In this document: one piece after another, positions 16,272-25,507 of the stretch
Numbering within the stretch: the first letter of the stretch is position 1
How the letters are laid out: each line of letters starts with the position of its first letter
From: Deltaproteobacteria bacterium
GTDB taxonomy: Bacteria; Bdellovibrionota; FAC87; UBA2466
Length of the DNA stretch: 64,000 nucleotides
Assembly: GCA_016196825.1 (NCBI GenBank)
Contig: JACPWY010000058.1
Span: 1 to 64,000, forward strand
Direction of reading: 5' to 3'
Made by a program: the position numbers and the translations under genes
The notes under the pieces: model-generated
What the model saw: only the letters and a program-made list of their open reading frames with translations
Databases searched by the model: none
Told to the model about the DNA's origin: nothing

Positions 16272-17291
16272 TTAAGCGAAGTACTTGGCGTATGTGCGAG
16301 GAAACGCTGCCTTCGCCTCCCGAAGTTCATTGATGGGTTGGAGAATATTCTGCTGGACATAGGCCGCCCCAAAGAGACTGTCGCAAAATTCAAGTTCGAG
16401 CACGCAGCGATCTTTCGTCATCGGGTTTCTTCCCTTATGAAATCCGCGCGTGTCTTCCGCGATAATCGTCCCCCGCGGTCCCACAAACTCCAAGAAACTT
16501 TCTGGCGGATAGTGTTCGGCCATTTCGTCATCGCCTACGCGTTCATAACGTCTCCTCAGCAACGCTTTCGGCTGACCGCCCGCCCTGTGTGAACCCTTGA
16601 TAAAACAATGCGGGCCGCTCTCCCTCGTCACATCCGTCAGGTAGACAAAAAACTTGAGCCACTTAATCCGTTCCATATCAAAGTGATACATCTGGGCAGC
16701 GTCATCATTGGGCTCTTGACCAAAAATCGGAGACCACCACATCCCTACACTCGCAAGGACCGGTGCACACCCCAGGTACCTTTGGGCCACCGCCAGAATG
16801 GAAGAGTCGCACATCAGTTTTTGAAAATGGGGATCATCGATCAGGCTCACCTCGGTGAGGCTATACCGCTGCGAAAGAGGCTCCTTTGCGTTATAGACCC
16901 CGAAGGTCCCGTCGAGGAGCCGCGCCGGTGTCCGCCGCGCCAGAGCCAGAAAGGCCTCGCACTCCGAAGCGGGGAGACGATGAGAAAACTGGTGATAGCC
17001 ATCCCGCCTGATACCCCTCGCAACATTTTCAACCTCGCTCTCGGAGCTCACCCCCAGAACTCCCTTGGGCTCAATGCGGTACTTCGGAAGAAACGCCTTG
17101 GCGATGGTGTGCAACATTTCATTCGACCAGCCGCGCGTCAGGCAATGCAGCGTGATCATGCACTGATATGCGGGATCGGGGGTCTTGTGATGCCGAATGT
17201 AGCTCACCCAGCCGCGCAGAAGCTTGCGAAAATTCTCCACAATGCGCCAGGTGATCTGAAGCCAATTGGGGGCCGTAGCGCTGTTTTTCAT
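16272..17291 (-). CDS. Phytanoyl-CoA dioxygenase (PhyH)-family Fe(II)/2-oxoglutarate oxygenase
   Basis: 339 residues. The iron-binding facial triad can be seen: H and D in MYHFDMERIKW, and the distal H in EDTRGFHKGRN. GPHCFIKGSHR in between and the FQ-like YHQFSHRLP start are also typical of PhyH. Such enzymes hydroxylate small molecules; in glycan loci they can modify sugars or lipids. The start overlaps the last 4 bases of the cytidylyltransferase gene, so it is translationally coupled to CMP-sugar synthesis. Hydroxylation of the nonulosonic acid or another surface sugar is inference. Confidence 0.8.
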   Translation of the reverse strand: MKNSATAPNWLQITWRIVENFRKLLRGWVSYIRHHKTPDPAYQCMITLHCLTRGWSNEMLHTIAKAFLPKYRIEPKGVLGVSSESEVENVARGIRRDGYHQFSHRLPASECEAFLALARRTPARLLDGTFGVYNAKEPLSQRYSLTEVSLIDDPHFQKLMCDSSILAVAQRYLGCAPVLASVGMWWSPIFGQEPNDDAAQMYHFDMERIKWLKFFVYLTDVTRESGPHCFIKGSHRAGGQPKALLRRRYERVGDDEMAEHYPPESFLEFVGPRGTIIAEDTRGFHKGRNPMTKDRCVLELEFCDSLFGAAYVQQNILQPINELREAKAAFPRTYAKYFA

Positions 17292-17971
17292 CGGTTCCTC
17301 AGAATGAGATCGGCTAAAGAGAGATCGAATTCTGTGTTAATGTCGAGGGCCCGCTCCGGCGGGATTGTGATATGGCCCACCCGGCCCTCCATGATTGTGC
17401 GACACCGCAAGAGATAGTCCACATCCCCCACGTAAACACAGGACGTAACGTCAAAAATCTCGGGCGTGTCTTGGCGACGAGCGGCGCCGGATCCCGGAAT
17501 GACAACCTCGATGAAATTGCGATCGGTGATCTTCACCATATCGAGGTACGGATTGTGATGGCTCGGCGAAATTCCGAAAAGGACATCGCAGCGACCCTTG
17601 CGAAACTCCTCAACCGCCCTATCGACATCCTCCGAATTCCTTAAGGGGGATGTGGCCGGGAGAGAAATGAAAACCGAGTTGAGTTGGGAACCCAAAGTCT
17701 CGATGGCATGGCGCCAGGCGAGGAGCTCTGGCACGGCATCGCTGGCAAGCTCTTTGGGGCGCTCCAAGACCTCAGCCCCCGATTGCCGCGCCACCGCTCC
17801 AATCTCTGCGCTATCGGTCGAAACGATGACCCGACCTACCCAGCGGCTGCCGAGCGCGCAGGCTATCGAATGGGCGATGAGGGGCTTTCCGTTGACACTT
17901 CGGATATTCTTGTTCTTAACGCCCTTTGAACCACCGCGAGCAAAAATAAGGGCACAGAGATCTTTTTCCAT
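17288..17971 (-). CDS. neuA: CMP-nonulosonic acid (acylneuraminate) cytidylyltransferase
   Basis: 227 residues, NeuA/LegF family. FARGGSKGVKNKNIRSVNGKPLIAHSI is the CTP-binding start, followed by VIVSTDSAEIG, SLPATSPLRNSEDVDRAVE and the ALDINTEFDLSLAD end. The enzyme activates a nonulosonic acid as the CMP-sugar. Which acid cannot be told from this protein alone; LegC- and PtmE-type genes at 32-35 kb favour legionaminic acid. It lies 9 bases after the NeuB-type gene. Confidence 0.9.
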   Translation of the reverse strand: MEKDLCALIFARGGSKGVKNKNIRSVNGKPLIAHSIACALGSRWVGRVIVSTDSAEIGAVARQSGAEVLERPKELASDAVPELLAWRHAIETLGSQLNSVFISLPATSPLRNSEDVDRAVEEFRKGRCDVLFGISPSHHNPYLDMVKITDRNFIEVVIPGSGAARRQDTPEIFDVTSCVYVGDVDYLLRCRTIMEGRVGHITIPPERALDINTEFDLSLADLILRNR

Positions 17972-17980
17972 AACTGTCTG

Positions 17981-19039
17981 TCACGATCGAAAATCGCTCC
18001 AAAGAATGGGTTCGTCGAATTCCTTGTCTTTTCGAATCGTCATGCCCACGATCCGATCGCCCTCATAGGGCTCCACGGCCCCTTGAACATGCGGGCGCTT
18101 GATCCCCAGCATCCTGGCCTCAATCACGGTGCCGGCTTTCAGCCGGTCGACAGCACAGGTGAAGCTCTTTCGGATGAGCGGAAGGTTTTCCCGCTCGGCC
18201 GGCGCCGGCGCCTTCACTCCGTTCCCAAGGGAGAGCGAAACATTGCGAAGGGATTGGACCAGGGCTTTGAGCTCACTGATATCGGCCGACGCCTTGTGAT
18301 CGGGACCCGGGAGATTTTTGTCGATGGTGAAATGCTTTTCGAGCATCGCCGCTCCAAGAGCCGCCGCCGCTGTGGCCACCACAATTCCCTCAGTATGATC
18401 GGAATACCCTATGGGCCGATTGAGGGCCGATCGCATGGTCGGTATGGCCATGAGGTTTGCCTGTTCAATAGGGGCCGGGTACTGCGAAGTGCAGTGCATG
18501 AAGGCCACGTCTCGAGTTCCGATCGCCCGAACCCACTCGAGGACCCGGAGGCATTCGGAGAGGTCACTCGCCCCGGTCGAAATCAGAAGCGAATCGAATT
18601 TGCGCGCCATGTGCTCAATGAGGGGTTTGTTGGTGATTTCAGGCGAGGGAACCTTGACCGTCTTCACCCGCAAAACATCGGCGAGAAAATCGACGCTGCT
18701 GTGGTCAAACGCCGTGCACAGAAAGGCAATCTTCTGCCTTTTGCAGTATTCAAACGCACGCACGAGAAGCTCGTCGGAGAGCTCGAGCTTTTCCGCCATG
18801 GCCAGTTGGGTTGCGCCGACACCAGCCTTTCTCTGATACTCCGTCGAATCGGCGAAGCGCGAGATCTCCTCACTGGCCTTGAATCTCTGGAGCTTAATCA
18901 CATCGACGCCAGCCGCGATCCCCTCATCAATGAGTTTGAAGAGCAGCGATTCGGTGTTGTTGTGATTAACCCCCACTTCGCCAATCACGATACAACGATC
19001 AAACGCACCAAAGGGAAAGCTTCTTGAGACAAAGTCCAA
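17981..19039 (-). CDS. neuB: Nonulosonic acid synthase (NeuB/LegI type)
   Basis: 352 residues. N-terminal TIM barrel: IGEVGVNHNNTESLLFKLIDEG, DVIKLQRFK, FLCTAFDHSSVDFL, VPSPEITNKPLIEHM, ISTGASDLSE, MHCTSQYPAP, GYSDHTEG and LEKHFTIDKNLPGPDHKAS. A C-terminal SAF/antifreeze-like domain starts near residue 285 (RKSFTCAVDRLKAGTVIEARMLGIKRP). It condenses PEP with a mannosamine-type or bacillosamine-derived six-carbon sugar. The gene lies in a tight leftward group FemAB-like, neuB, neuA, phyH. Confidence 0.92.
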   Translation of the reverse strand: MDFVSRSFPFGAFDRCIVIGEVGVNHNNTESLLFKLIDEGIAAGVDVIKLQRFKASEEISRFADSTEYQRKAGVGATQLAMAEKLELSDELLVRAFEYCKRQKIAFLCTAFDHSSVDFLADVLRVKTVKVPSPEITNKPLIEHMARKFDSLLISTGASDLSECLRVLEWVRAIGTRDVAFMHCTSQYPAPIEQANLMAIPTMRSALNRPIGYSDHTEGIVVATAAAALGAAMLEKHFTIDKNLPGPDHKASADISELKALVQSLRNVSLSLGNGVKAPAPAERENLPLIRKSFTCAVDRLKAGTVIEARMLGIKRPHVQGAVEPYEGDRIVGMTIRKDKEFDEPILWSDFRS

Positions 19040-19047
19040 AGGCTACC

Positions 19048-20103
19048 TCACCGGTAAAACTGCAATTGATTTTGGGTCGAGTGGCCGTGAATGGCCTGCC
19101 ACCGCTCGGCCAACGAGTCATAGATGCGGCGTTCAAGCACCCGCTTCCCAATCTTGTATTCGCCGACCGCGGTCCCGTTGCTCTTCTTGAAACTCAGAAG
19201 CGGGTCGTGCGGATCGGTTGTCCGCCCACCGCCGATGTTAAAAAAACGAACCCCTCGTTGAATCAAAGACTGAGCAATCTCAAAGAGCGCGAAATTCCCA
19301 GCGCCCAACCGAGAGGCCGCCGAGTCGTTGGCGCCCAGATGATAGAGGGCATAGCCCCTATGAGCGAGTGCGATGGCCGCCGACACCATCTTCGCTTCCT
19401 TGTAGACACCGCAGATGATGAATTCGCCCTCGGGAAGCCTGAGGAGCCGCTCATAGTAGTCGTCGTTGTAACTGAAAAATTCGGCGGCCTGGTTGCGGGC
19501 AATGGTTTCCCGATAGAGAGTGCGAAAATCGTTGAGCCCCTCACCGATTGTGATCTCTCGCGAAGTGAAGCCCTCTTTTTGCGCGCGGCGAATCATGTTG
19601 CGCGTCTTGGAAGGAAGTTGATCGAAGTACTCTTCCTTGGAATGGGGCAGCAAAGAAAACGCAACGGAACGGTTGTTCTCGATTTGGCAGTCCGGATGGG
19701 CCCAACGGGCATTATCCGCAAAGACGCTGAAGCGGACGAATTCACAGATGATTCGATTCTGTATCGCCCATTGATCGAACGCACTCCACGCCTCCGTGAG
19801 AAAAACCTTGTCGCTCGATGTCGAGAGAGGGCCTGAATATCCATAGATGCTGCCGATATCGAAGTACTCAGTCGGCTCAGAGGGTCCAGTAGGATTTTGG
19901 AGAATGATTGGACTCAGGAGAAAGGGGTAGGCAAGGCGATCATTGTTTTTTCGATAGCTCCAAAGCATCGCTCGGGACCCAAGAAAACGCGTGCTGTACG
20001 CGTCATGATATTCCGGCAAATGACACACATCGACTTTTTCAAAGGGCGCGAGCGCCTCTCGCCACGTGTCGCGGTCCTTTGAGTCGATGATCTGCATCAC
20101 CAT
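19048..20103 (-). CDS. FemAB/GNAT-type acyltransferase
   Basis: 351 residues, two GNAT-like halves. Visible features are PSKTRNMIRRAQKEGFTSRE (the 'lp...R..irkA.k.g' helix of FemAB/FemX-type proteins), RNQAAEFFSYNDDYYERL, and SAAIALAHRGYALYHLGANDSAASRLGAGNFALFEIAQSLIQRGVRFFNIGGG, then LSFKKSNGTAVGEYKIGKRVL. These are the hallmarks of the CelD/FemAB-like acetyltransferases found in exopolysaccharide and sialic-acid loci. It could acylate the amino sugar, perhaps in place of a LegH N-acetyltransferase; that is inference. A 144-base gap separates it from the divergent methyltransferase gene. Confidence 0.75.
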   Translation of the reverse strand: MVMQIIDSKDRDTWREALAPFEKVDVCHLPEYHDAYSTRFLGSRAMLWSYRKNNDRLAYPFLLSPIILQNPTGPSEPTEYFDIGSIYGYSGPLSTSSDKVFLTEAWSAFDQWAIQNRIICEFVRFSVFADNARWAHPDCQIENNRSVAFSLLPHSKEEYFDQLPSKTRNMIRRAQKEGFTSREITIGEGLNDFRTLYRETIARNQAAEFFSYNDDYYERLLRLPEGEFIICGVYKEAKMVSAAIALAHRGYALYHLGANDSAASRLGAGNFALFEIAQSLIQRGVRFFNIGGGRTTDPHDPLLSFKKSNGTAVGEYKIGKRVLERRIYDSLAERWQAIHGHSTQNQLQFYR

Positions 20104-20247
20104 CAGGGCGTGTCCTAATCTTTTAGGTATTGTACAATGGTGGGTGGAAGATCACCAATTCAAGAAAACGGCCAAAGAAGACGATAAAATAGATGCTGTA
20201 GACATTCTTCTTTCAGCCAAGACTTTCTCAGAGCGCTCTCAATTCCA

Positions 20248-20988
20248 ATGGTAGATGAGCTCACACAGAACCGACCGGAGGTCGTGGTCGCCTACGATTC
20301 ACTGGCGCCCAAATACGCGGAGTATTCCTCGCAACGACTCCCGTACCTCGACGCCGTCGACGACGTAGTGATCCAGCATCTCAAACCGCACAATCGCCTC
20401 CTCGATCTCGGCGCGGGCGACGGGCGGCGTCTTGAAAAAATCATGCAGCGCTCGGGCGTCAGTGATGCCGTCGCCATCGAACCGAGTCCCGTCATGGCGC
20501 GTCTTTGCCGCATGAAGGCGGGGGTGCCGGTCCATGAGATCTTCGCCCAGGACATCGAGCCCGCGCAGATCGGACGATTCGACGTCGTAACCGCCCTGTG
20601 GAACGTTTTTGGGCACATTCCCGATTCTCCGGCCCGCCTCGAGGCCTTGAAAAAGATTTCAGCCGCCCTCAAACCAGGCGGCCTTCTCATTCTCGACGTC
20701 AACAACCGTCACAACGCCACCGCCTACGGAATTGTGAAGGTGCTCCTGCGCACCGTCGTCGACACTGTGTGGTTTAAGGAGTCGCGCGGCGACGCCACCT
20801 ACACCTGGAACCAGGGCGACAAGATCATCCGGTCCAAGGGGCATCTTTTCACCCCCTCGGAGACCGAGAAACTTTTTTCCCAAGCACGGCTTAAGATTCT
20901 GAAACGATTCTCTCTCAACTACGTAACGGGAGAGGTCTCACATTCTCGATTCCGGGGGCAGCTTCTCTATATTCTAACTCCCCACTGA
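20248..20988 (+). CDS. SAM-dependent methyltransferase (class I)
   Basis: 246 residues. Motif I is LLDLGAGDGRRLEKI, with the acidic motif II in AVAIEPSPVMA, motif III near RFDVVTALWNVFGHI, and the post-motif LKPGGLLILDVNN. This is a Methyltransf_11/25-type enzyme acting on a small molecule or sugar; the substrate is unknown. It opens the rightward seven-to-eight gene run that includes the amidotransferase and NeuC genes, ending 12 bases before the amidotransferase. Confidence 0.85.
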   Translation: MVDELTQNRPEVVVAYDSLAPKYAEYSSQRLPYLDAVDDVVIQHLKPHNRLLDLGAGDGRRLEKIMQRSGVSDAVAIEPSPVMARLCRMKAGVPVHEIFAQDIEPAQIGRFDVVTALWNVFGHIPDSPARLEALKKISAALKPGGLLILDVNNRHNATAYGIVKVLLRTVVDTVWFKESRGDATYTWNQGDKIIRSKGHLFTPSETEKLFSQARLKILKRFSLNYVTGEVSHSRFRGQLLYILTPH

Positions 20989-21000
20989 GGAGGTTTTACT

Positions 21001-22293
21001 ATGACAGCATTAGCCACCGCGGTCCGCGAAGAGGAATCCCTTCCTGCCTATTACGGCCTTCCCTCTCATGTCGAATATTGCAAGAAGTGCGTGATCTCGA
21101 ATCAACGCCCCAATTCAAGCATCGAGCAAAAGCACACGCGCGAAACCAAAAAGCTCGTGATCGCCTTCCAGGATGGCGTCTGCGACGCATGCCGAACCAA
21201 AGACTTCAAACAACGAGTCGATTGGAAGGCGCGGGAAGAAGAGTTGCATGAGCTTTGTGCAAAACACCGCTCGAAAGACGGCTCCTACGATTGCCTCGTC
21301 CCCGGTTCAGGGGGAAAGGACAGCTTCTATCAGGCGCACGCTCTCAAATATAAATTTGGGATGAACCCGCTCACGATCACCTGGGCCCCCCACATCCACA
21401 CCGATTGGGGCTGGAAAAACTTTCAACGCTGGATCCACGCCGGCTTCGACAACTTTCTTCTGACTCCCAATGGTCGCGTTCACCGACTCCTCACCCGGCT
21501 CTCGACAGAGCGGCTGCTGCACCCGTTCCAGCCCTTCATCATTGGCCAACGCCACCTCGCCGCGAAGCTAGCCGCCCTTCACAACATCAAGCTGATTTTC
21601 TACGGTGAAAACGGCACTGAATACGGCAATCCGTCCAAAGAAAACGAGAAGGCCACCCGCGCTTTTGAAGAGTATGAGTACTTCAACAGTTCGAGTGACG
21701 CCGATGTGTTCCTGGGAGGCACCTCGCTGCAAGAGCTCAAAGAGGCCTTTGGGCTAAAGAAGGGCGACTTTGAGCATTACATGCCGATCGATCCCGAGCT
21801 CTGTCAGAAGAAACAGATCGCGGTGCATTATCTAGGCCACTATCTCAAATGGCATCCGCAGGGCGCCTACTATTACGCGGTGGAACACGGGGGCTTTCAG
21901 GCCGCGCCTGAGCGGACCCTTGGCACCTATTCCAAGTACAACTCTATTGACGATAAGATGGACGATCTTCACTACTACACGACCCACATCAAGTTTGGGA
22001 TCGGTCGCGCGACGTACGATGCCGCTCAGGAGGTCCGATCAGGTGACATCACACGCGAAGAAGGGATCGCTCTCGTGCACAAGTTCGACGGCGAATACCC
22101 GCACCGTTTCGAAAAAGAGCTCTTTGAATATCTTTCGATTCGCGAGAAGGAGTTCGGGGCCAAAATCGCCGCCCAATTCAAGAGCCCAATTATGACTCGG
22201 GACACGTTCAACGCTCTTTGCGATGAGTATCGTTCTCCGCACCTTTGGGTGAAAGACAACGGCGCCTGGAAGCTGCGCCACTCTCTAGAATAG
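21001..22293 (+). CDS. N-acetyl sugar amidotransferase (WbpG/PseA family)
   Basis: 430 residues. The N-terminus has the zinc-type cysteines EYCKKCVISNQRPN and GVCDACR, then the PP-loop ATPase motif LVPGSGGKDSFYQAHALK. It continues with NPLTITWAPHIHTDWGWKNFQ, ENGTEYGNP and EYEYFN as in WbpG and PseA. These enzymes use ammonia from a HisH/HisF-like pair to turn an N-acetyl group into an acetamidino group on UDP-sugars or nonulosonic acids. Both partner genes are present 3-4 kb downstream in the same run. GAGGAGG lies just before the ATG (spacing about 6). Confidence 0.9.
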   Translation: MTALATAVREEESLPAYYGLPSHVEYCKKCVISNQRPNSSIEQKHTRETKKLVIAFQDGVCDACRTKDFKQRVDWKAREEELHELCAKHRSKDGSYDCLVPGSGGKDSFYQAHALKYKFGMNPLTITWAPHIHTDWGWKNFQRWIHAGFDNFLLTPNGRVHRLLTRLSTERLLHPFQPFIIGQRHLAAKLAALHNIKLIFYGENGTEYGNPSKENEKATRAFEEYEYFNSSSDADVFLGGTSLQELKEAFGLKKGDFEHYMPIDPELCQKKQIAVHYLGHYLKWHPQGAYYYAVEHGGFQAAPERTLGTYSKYNSIDDKMDDLHYYTTHIKFGIGRATYDAAQEVRSGDITREEGIALVHKFDGEYPHRFEKELFEYLSIREKEFGAKIAAQFKSPIMTRDTFNALCDEYRSPHLWVKDNGAWKLRHSLE

Positions 22294-22301
22294 AGGCTAC
22301 C

Positions 22302-23657
22302 GTGACAACAAAGCGCTACGTGATCGCCGGTGCGGGGTTTCGCGGCTTCTGCGATGCACTGGAGCTCGCCAAGATCCCCCAAGCGGAAGTTACGATTCTT
22401 GAAACAGCTCCCTTCTTTGGTGGTGTGATGTATTCCCTCGATGTCGATGGCTTTGCCGTCGATAAGGGGGTTCACGTCTTTGACTCGATTCCGAAATCCC
22501 TGGCCGAGATCGTGAACGAGATCATGGACGGTAAGACCTCGGAAATCGAATTTATTTCGGCCAGTGCCTACAATGGGAAGGTGACCGAAGGCTTTTCACT
22601 CCCCGATCTCAACTCACTGGACGATCGTTCCCTCAAGGATCGTATCCGGCATGAGCTCCTCACTCTCGCTAAGCAGGGTCCGAGCGCGATTCCTCCTCGA
22701 AGCCTTCATGAGCTCTTCGCTGGCCGCTTTGGCCAAACCGCTGGCCGGATCTACTCCGACATCTTTCGAAAAGTGTACGGCCTCGAAGCTTCCGAGGTGG
22801 AACCCCAAGCCGTCGCCCAGACATCCCTTCACCGGCTGAAGTTTCTGGGTGACGAGGAGATGCTCAGCCTCAAGAAATCTGATGCGTGGCTCGACTTCGT
22901 GCTGGCGGCTCGTCGGAAATCGATGGGCAAGGTTGATGATCTTGTCTCGATTTACCCCAATGATGGCCTGGCCATGAAGGGTTGGTGTGATCGAGCCGCC
23001 CCCTGGCTCGAATCTCGAGGGATCAAGCTCTGTCTTCGGGAAACGATCAAGACCGTTCGCGAGACGCCATCGGGCCTTGTCATCGAAACGGATAAGCGCC
23101 GGCTTGAGGCCGATCATCTTCTTTGGTCCAATGACAATGTGGGCGCTCTCGGGGCCAGTCTTGGGATTGACGGGGAGACAGCTGACAAGTTTCGCTATGG
23201 CACTCCGATGCTCTTTATTGTGATGATGACCCACGCCACCAAGATCAGGGACTTCACCTATCTGCAGAATTTCGATCCCGCTGGGATCACCTACCGCACC
23301 GCCGCGGCGGGAATTTTCAGCCATCAGATTCGTGACGGGATCTCCTTTATCACCTCCGAGTGCCCGTGCCTCCCCTCCAGTGAACGCTGGAAGAACGCGG
23401 AAGCGGCTAGCAAGGATGCCTGGGAAGAGGTGAAACATCTTAAGATCGTGGCCCCCGATGCCACCCTGGTTAACAGCAAGGTCTTTCGTATCCCAATCAC
23501 CTTCAAGCTCGCCAAGCTTGAATACTCCGCCAAGATTCAGGAGTTCAATGAGCGGGTCGCAAAGAAAACCAGGCGAGTGGTTTTGCGCAATGTCGTCCCC
23601 TTTTTCCGCAGAGACATCTACCTCGATTCACTCACCGTGCGAGGGCTTGTTGAATGA
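22302..23657 (+). CDS. FAD-dependent amine-oxidase/protoporphyrinogen-oxidase-like protein
   Basis: The GTG at 22302 was taken as start (GAGG upstream, 8 bases after the previous stop). The frame is open from 22245 but that would overlap the previous gene. 451 residues. The N-terminal FAD site is YVIAGAGFRGFCDALELA...VTILETAPFFGG, where a GAGFRGF form replaces the usual GGGxxG. VDKGVHVFDSIP follows. A central substrate-like domain and LEADHLLWSNDNVGAL match NAD(P)-binding/FAD oxidoreductases found in glycan loci. It overlaps the next methyltransferase gene by 4 bases. The reaction is unknown. Confidence 0.7.
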   Translation: MTTKRYVIAGAGFRGFCDALELAKIPQAEVTILETAPFFGGVMYSLDVDGFAVDKGVHVFDSIPKSLAEIVNEIMDGKTSEIEFISASAYNGKVTEGFSLPDLNSLDDRSLKDRIRHELLTLAKQGPSAIPPRSLHELFAGRFGQTAGRIYSDIFRKVYGLEASEVEPQAVAQTSLHRLKFLGDEEMLSLKKSDAWLDFVLAARRKSMGKVDDLVSIYPNDGLAMKGWCDRAAPWLESRGIKLCLRETIKTVRETPSGLVIETDKRRLEADHLLWSNDNVGALGASLGIDGETADKFRYGTPMLFIVMMTHATKIRDFTYLQNFDPAGITYRTAAAGIFSHQIRDGISFITSECPCLPSSERWKNAEAASKDAWEEVKHLKIVAPDATLVNSKVFRIPITFKLAKLEYSAKIQEFNERVAKKTRRVVLRNVVPFFRRDIYLDSLTVRGLVE

Positions 23658-24334
23658 ATTCCGCCAACAAGATCGACTACTGGAACGAGAAGTTCCTGGC
23701 TAACGAGTGGGGACGCTACCCCCCCGAAGAGCTCGTCCAATTCATCGGCCGCAATTTCAAACATGGGGACCGTTCATGCGTCGAGATTCTCGAGGTCGGG
23801 TGTGGCCCCGGCGCCAACGTGTGGTTTCTCCACCGCGAGGGATACGCCGTTTCGGGAATCGACGGTTCCATGGCGGCGATCGACCAAGCTAAACAACGAC
23901 TGGCCAAGGAAAACGCTGGCTACTCCCCAGCGGATCTCCGCGTCGGCAATTTTTCACTTCTCCCCTGGCCCGACAATTCATTCGACGTCGTCATCGATGT
24001 CTTTGCCATCTACGCAAACGACTCTGCCACCATTTCCCGCACTCACGCGGAGGTTCTGCGAGTCCTCAAGCCAGGCGGAGTATTTTTCAGCAAAATGTGG
24101 GGCACTCAGACGAGCGGCTTCGGCCTTGGACAGAGAATAGAGGACCACACTTTCGAGAATATCCCCGACGGCCCGTGCCACAACATGGGCCAGACTCACT
24201 TCTTCGATGAGATCGAGATCAAAGAGCGACTCAGGGGTTTCCAAACAGTTACTATCGACCGAATCCTGCGCACGAGTGACAAAACCGACAACGTGGTCGA
24301 AGAGCTGGTTTGCCAGGCGACTAAGAGGCTCTAA
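23654..24334 (+). CDS. SAM-dependent methyltransferase (class I)
   Basis: 226 residues. Motif I is ILEVGCGPGANVWFLHREGYAVSGIDGS, followed by ADLRVGNFSLLPWPDNSFDVVIDVFAIYAN and VLRVLKPGGVFFSKMWG. The start KIDYWNEKFLANEWGRYP is seen in sugar-locus methyltransferases. It is coupled to the FAD protein by a 4-base overlap and followed 3 bases later by the NeuC-type gene, so it is an integral member of the operon. Methylation of the nonulosonic acid or its precursor is inferred. Confidence 0.85.
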   Translation: MNSANKIDYWNEKFLANEWGRYPPEELVQFIGRNFKHGDRSCVEILEVGCGPGANVWFLHREGYAVSGIDGSMAAIDQAKQRLAKENAGYSPADLRVGNFSLLPWPDNSFDVVIDVFAIYANDSATISRTHAEVLRVLKPGGVFFSKMWGTQTSGFGLGQRIEDHTFENIPDGPCHNMGQTHFFDEIEIKERLRGFQTVTIDRILRTSDKTDNVVEELVCQATKRL

Positions 24335-24337
24335 GCC

Positions 24338-25507
24338 ATGAAAAAGGTTTGCTTCGTCACACTTTCCCGATCCGAATACACTAGCCTGAGACCACTCGTG
24401 CGCGCGGCACTGCGAGACCCCGGTCTCGAGGTTCGGGTTATTGCCGGAGGCAGCCATCTTCTCAAGCGATTTGGCTCAGGCCTTGATGAAATTAAGAAAG
24501 ATAACATTCCCGTTCACCACGAGCTCGCCTTCTTACACGACACCGACAACAGCGACCTGGACACAGCCCGGGCTCTCGGACGGGCGCTCCCGCGATTTGT
24601 AGACTGCCTCCACTCAGAAAAGCCCGATTTCGTATTCCTCATCGGCGATCGCTGGGAGATGCTAGCCCCCTCGACAGCAGCTTCTCTTCTGAGAATTCCG
24701 ATCGCACATCACTCCGGCGGCGACATCACCCAGGGATCCTACGACAATCAGACCCGCTACACTCTTTCCACGCAGTCTCATCTGCACTTCGTGGCGATGG
24801 AAATTCACCGCCGTCGACTCATCCGCATGGGCGAGGAATCCTGGCGGGTGGTCCACACGGGCGAGCCTTCTCTCGTCGAGGCGACGGGCAAGGCTGCTTC
24901 TGTCACCGATATTAGAGGGCAGCTGGGAATCGAAAACGCCAAGCCTTTCGTCCTTGCGACCTTTCACCCCACCACCTTCGATGAAATTGGTTTCGGCGAG
25001 CAACTCGCGACCTTTCTGAAAACGCTCGACCTCATCGCGACCGACATCGTTTTGACCGCCCCCTGCCCCGACCCTGGGAATCAGGCCTTCTATGATGGTT
25101 TAGTGAGCTATGCCAACGGGCACCGCAACGTGCATTTTTTCCCTGGGCTCGGTCCGGACCGCTACTATGCCGCCATGGGATCGGCCGCGTTCATGATCGG
25201 CAATTCCTCGAGCGGAATCTGGGAAGCACCATCCTTTGAACTTCCAGTGGTCAACATCGGCCATAGGCAGCAGGGGAGAATCCGAGCGGCCAATACCGTG
25301 GACGTATCATTTGACGTCGCCGCTATCGCCACGGCCATCGAGCGGGTAACAGTCCCCAGTTTCCGGCAACGACTCGCGGGTCTTCAAAATCCCTACGGCC
25401 ATCAAAATACCTTGGGACTCATTCTTCGCGCGCTCAAGGAATCTCCACCCCGCGAAAAACTTCTCGAAAAAAAATTCATCGACCCATTGGAGGCTAACCT
25501 CACATGA
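24338..25507 (+). CDS. neuC: UDP/GDP-sugar 2-epimerase, hydrolysing (NeuC/LegG type)
   Basis: 389 residues, epimerase_2 fold. CFVTLSRSEYTSLRPLVRAA at the start matches the 'vtgtRaeyg.l.pl...' pattern of NeuC/LegG. DFVFLIGDRWEMLAPSTAA holds the GDR.E catalytic motif, then PIAHHSGGDITQGSYDNQTRYTLS, FHPTT, and IGNSSSGIWEAPSFELPVVNIGHRQQGR. It releases a free 2-epimerised sugar for condensation by the NeuB-type synthase. It overlaps the HisF-like gene by 4 bases. Confidence 0.9.
   Translation: MKKVCFVTLSRSEYTSLRPLVRAALRDPGLEVRVIAGGSHLLKRFGSGLDEIKKDNIPVHHELAFLHDTDNSDLDTARALGRALPRFVDCLHSEKPDFVFLIGDRWEMLAPSTAASLLRIPIAHHSGGDITQGSYDNQTRYTLSTQSHLHFVAMEIHRRRLIRMGEESWRVVHTGEPSLVEATGKAASVTDIRGQLGIENAKPFVLATFHPTTFDEIGFGEQLATFLKTLDLIATDIVLTAPCPDPGNQAFYDGLVSYANGHRNVHFFPGLGPDRYYAAMGSAAFMIGNSSSGIWEAPSFELPVVNIGHRQQGRIRAANTVDVSFDVAAIATAIERVTVPSFRQRLAGLQNPYGHQNTLGLILRALKESPPREKLLEKKFIDPLEANLT

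Noticed and set aside
17288-19039. Plain N-acetylneuraminic (sialic) acid synthesis for host mimicry
   Set aside because: LegC- and PtmE-type genes and the amidotransferase trio in the same region fit a legionaminic-type sugar better, although the three Neu-type enzymes alone cannot decide this.
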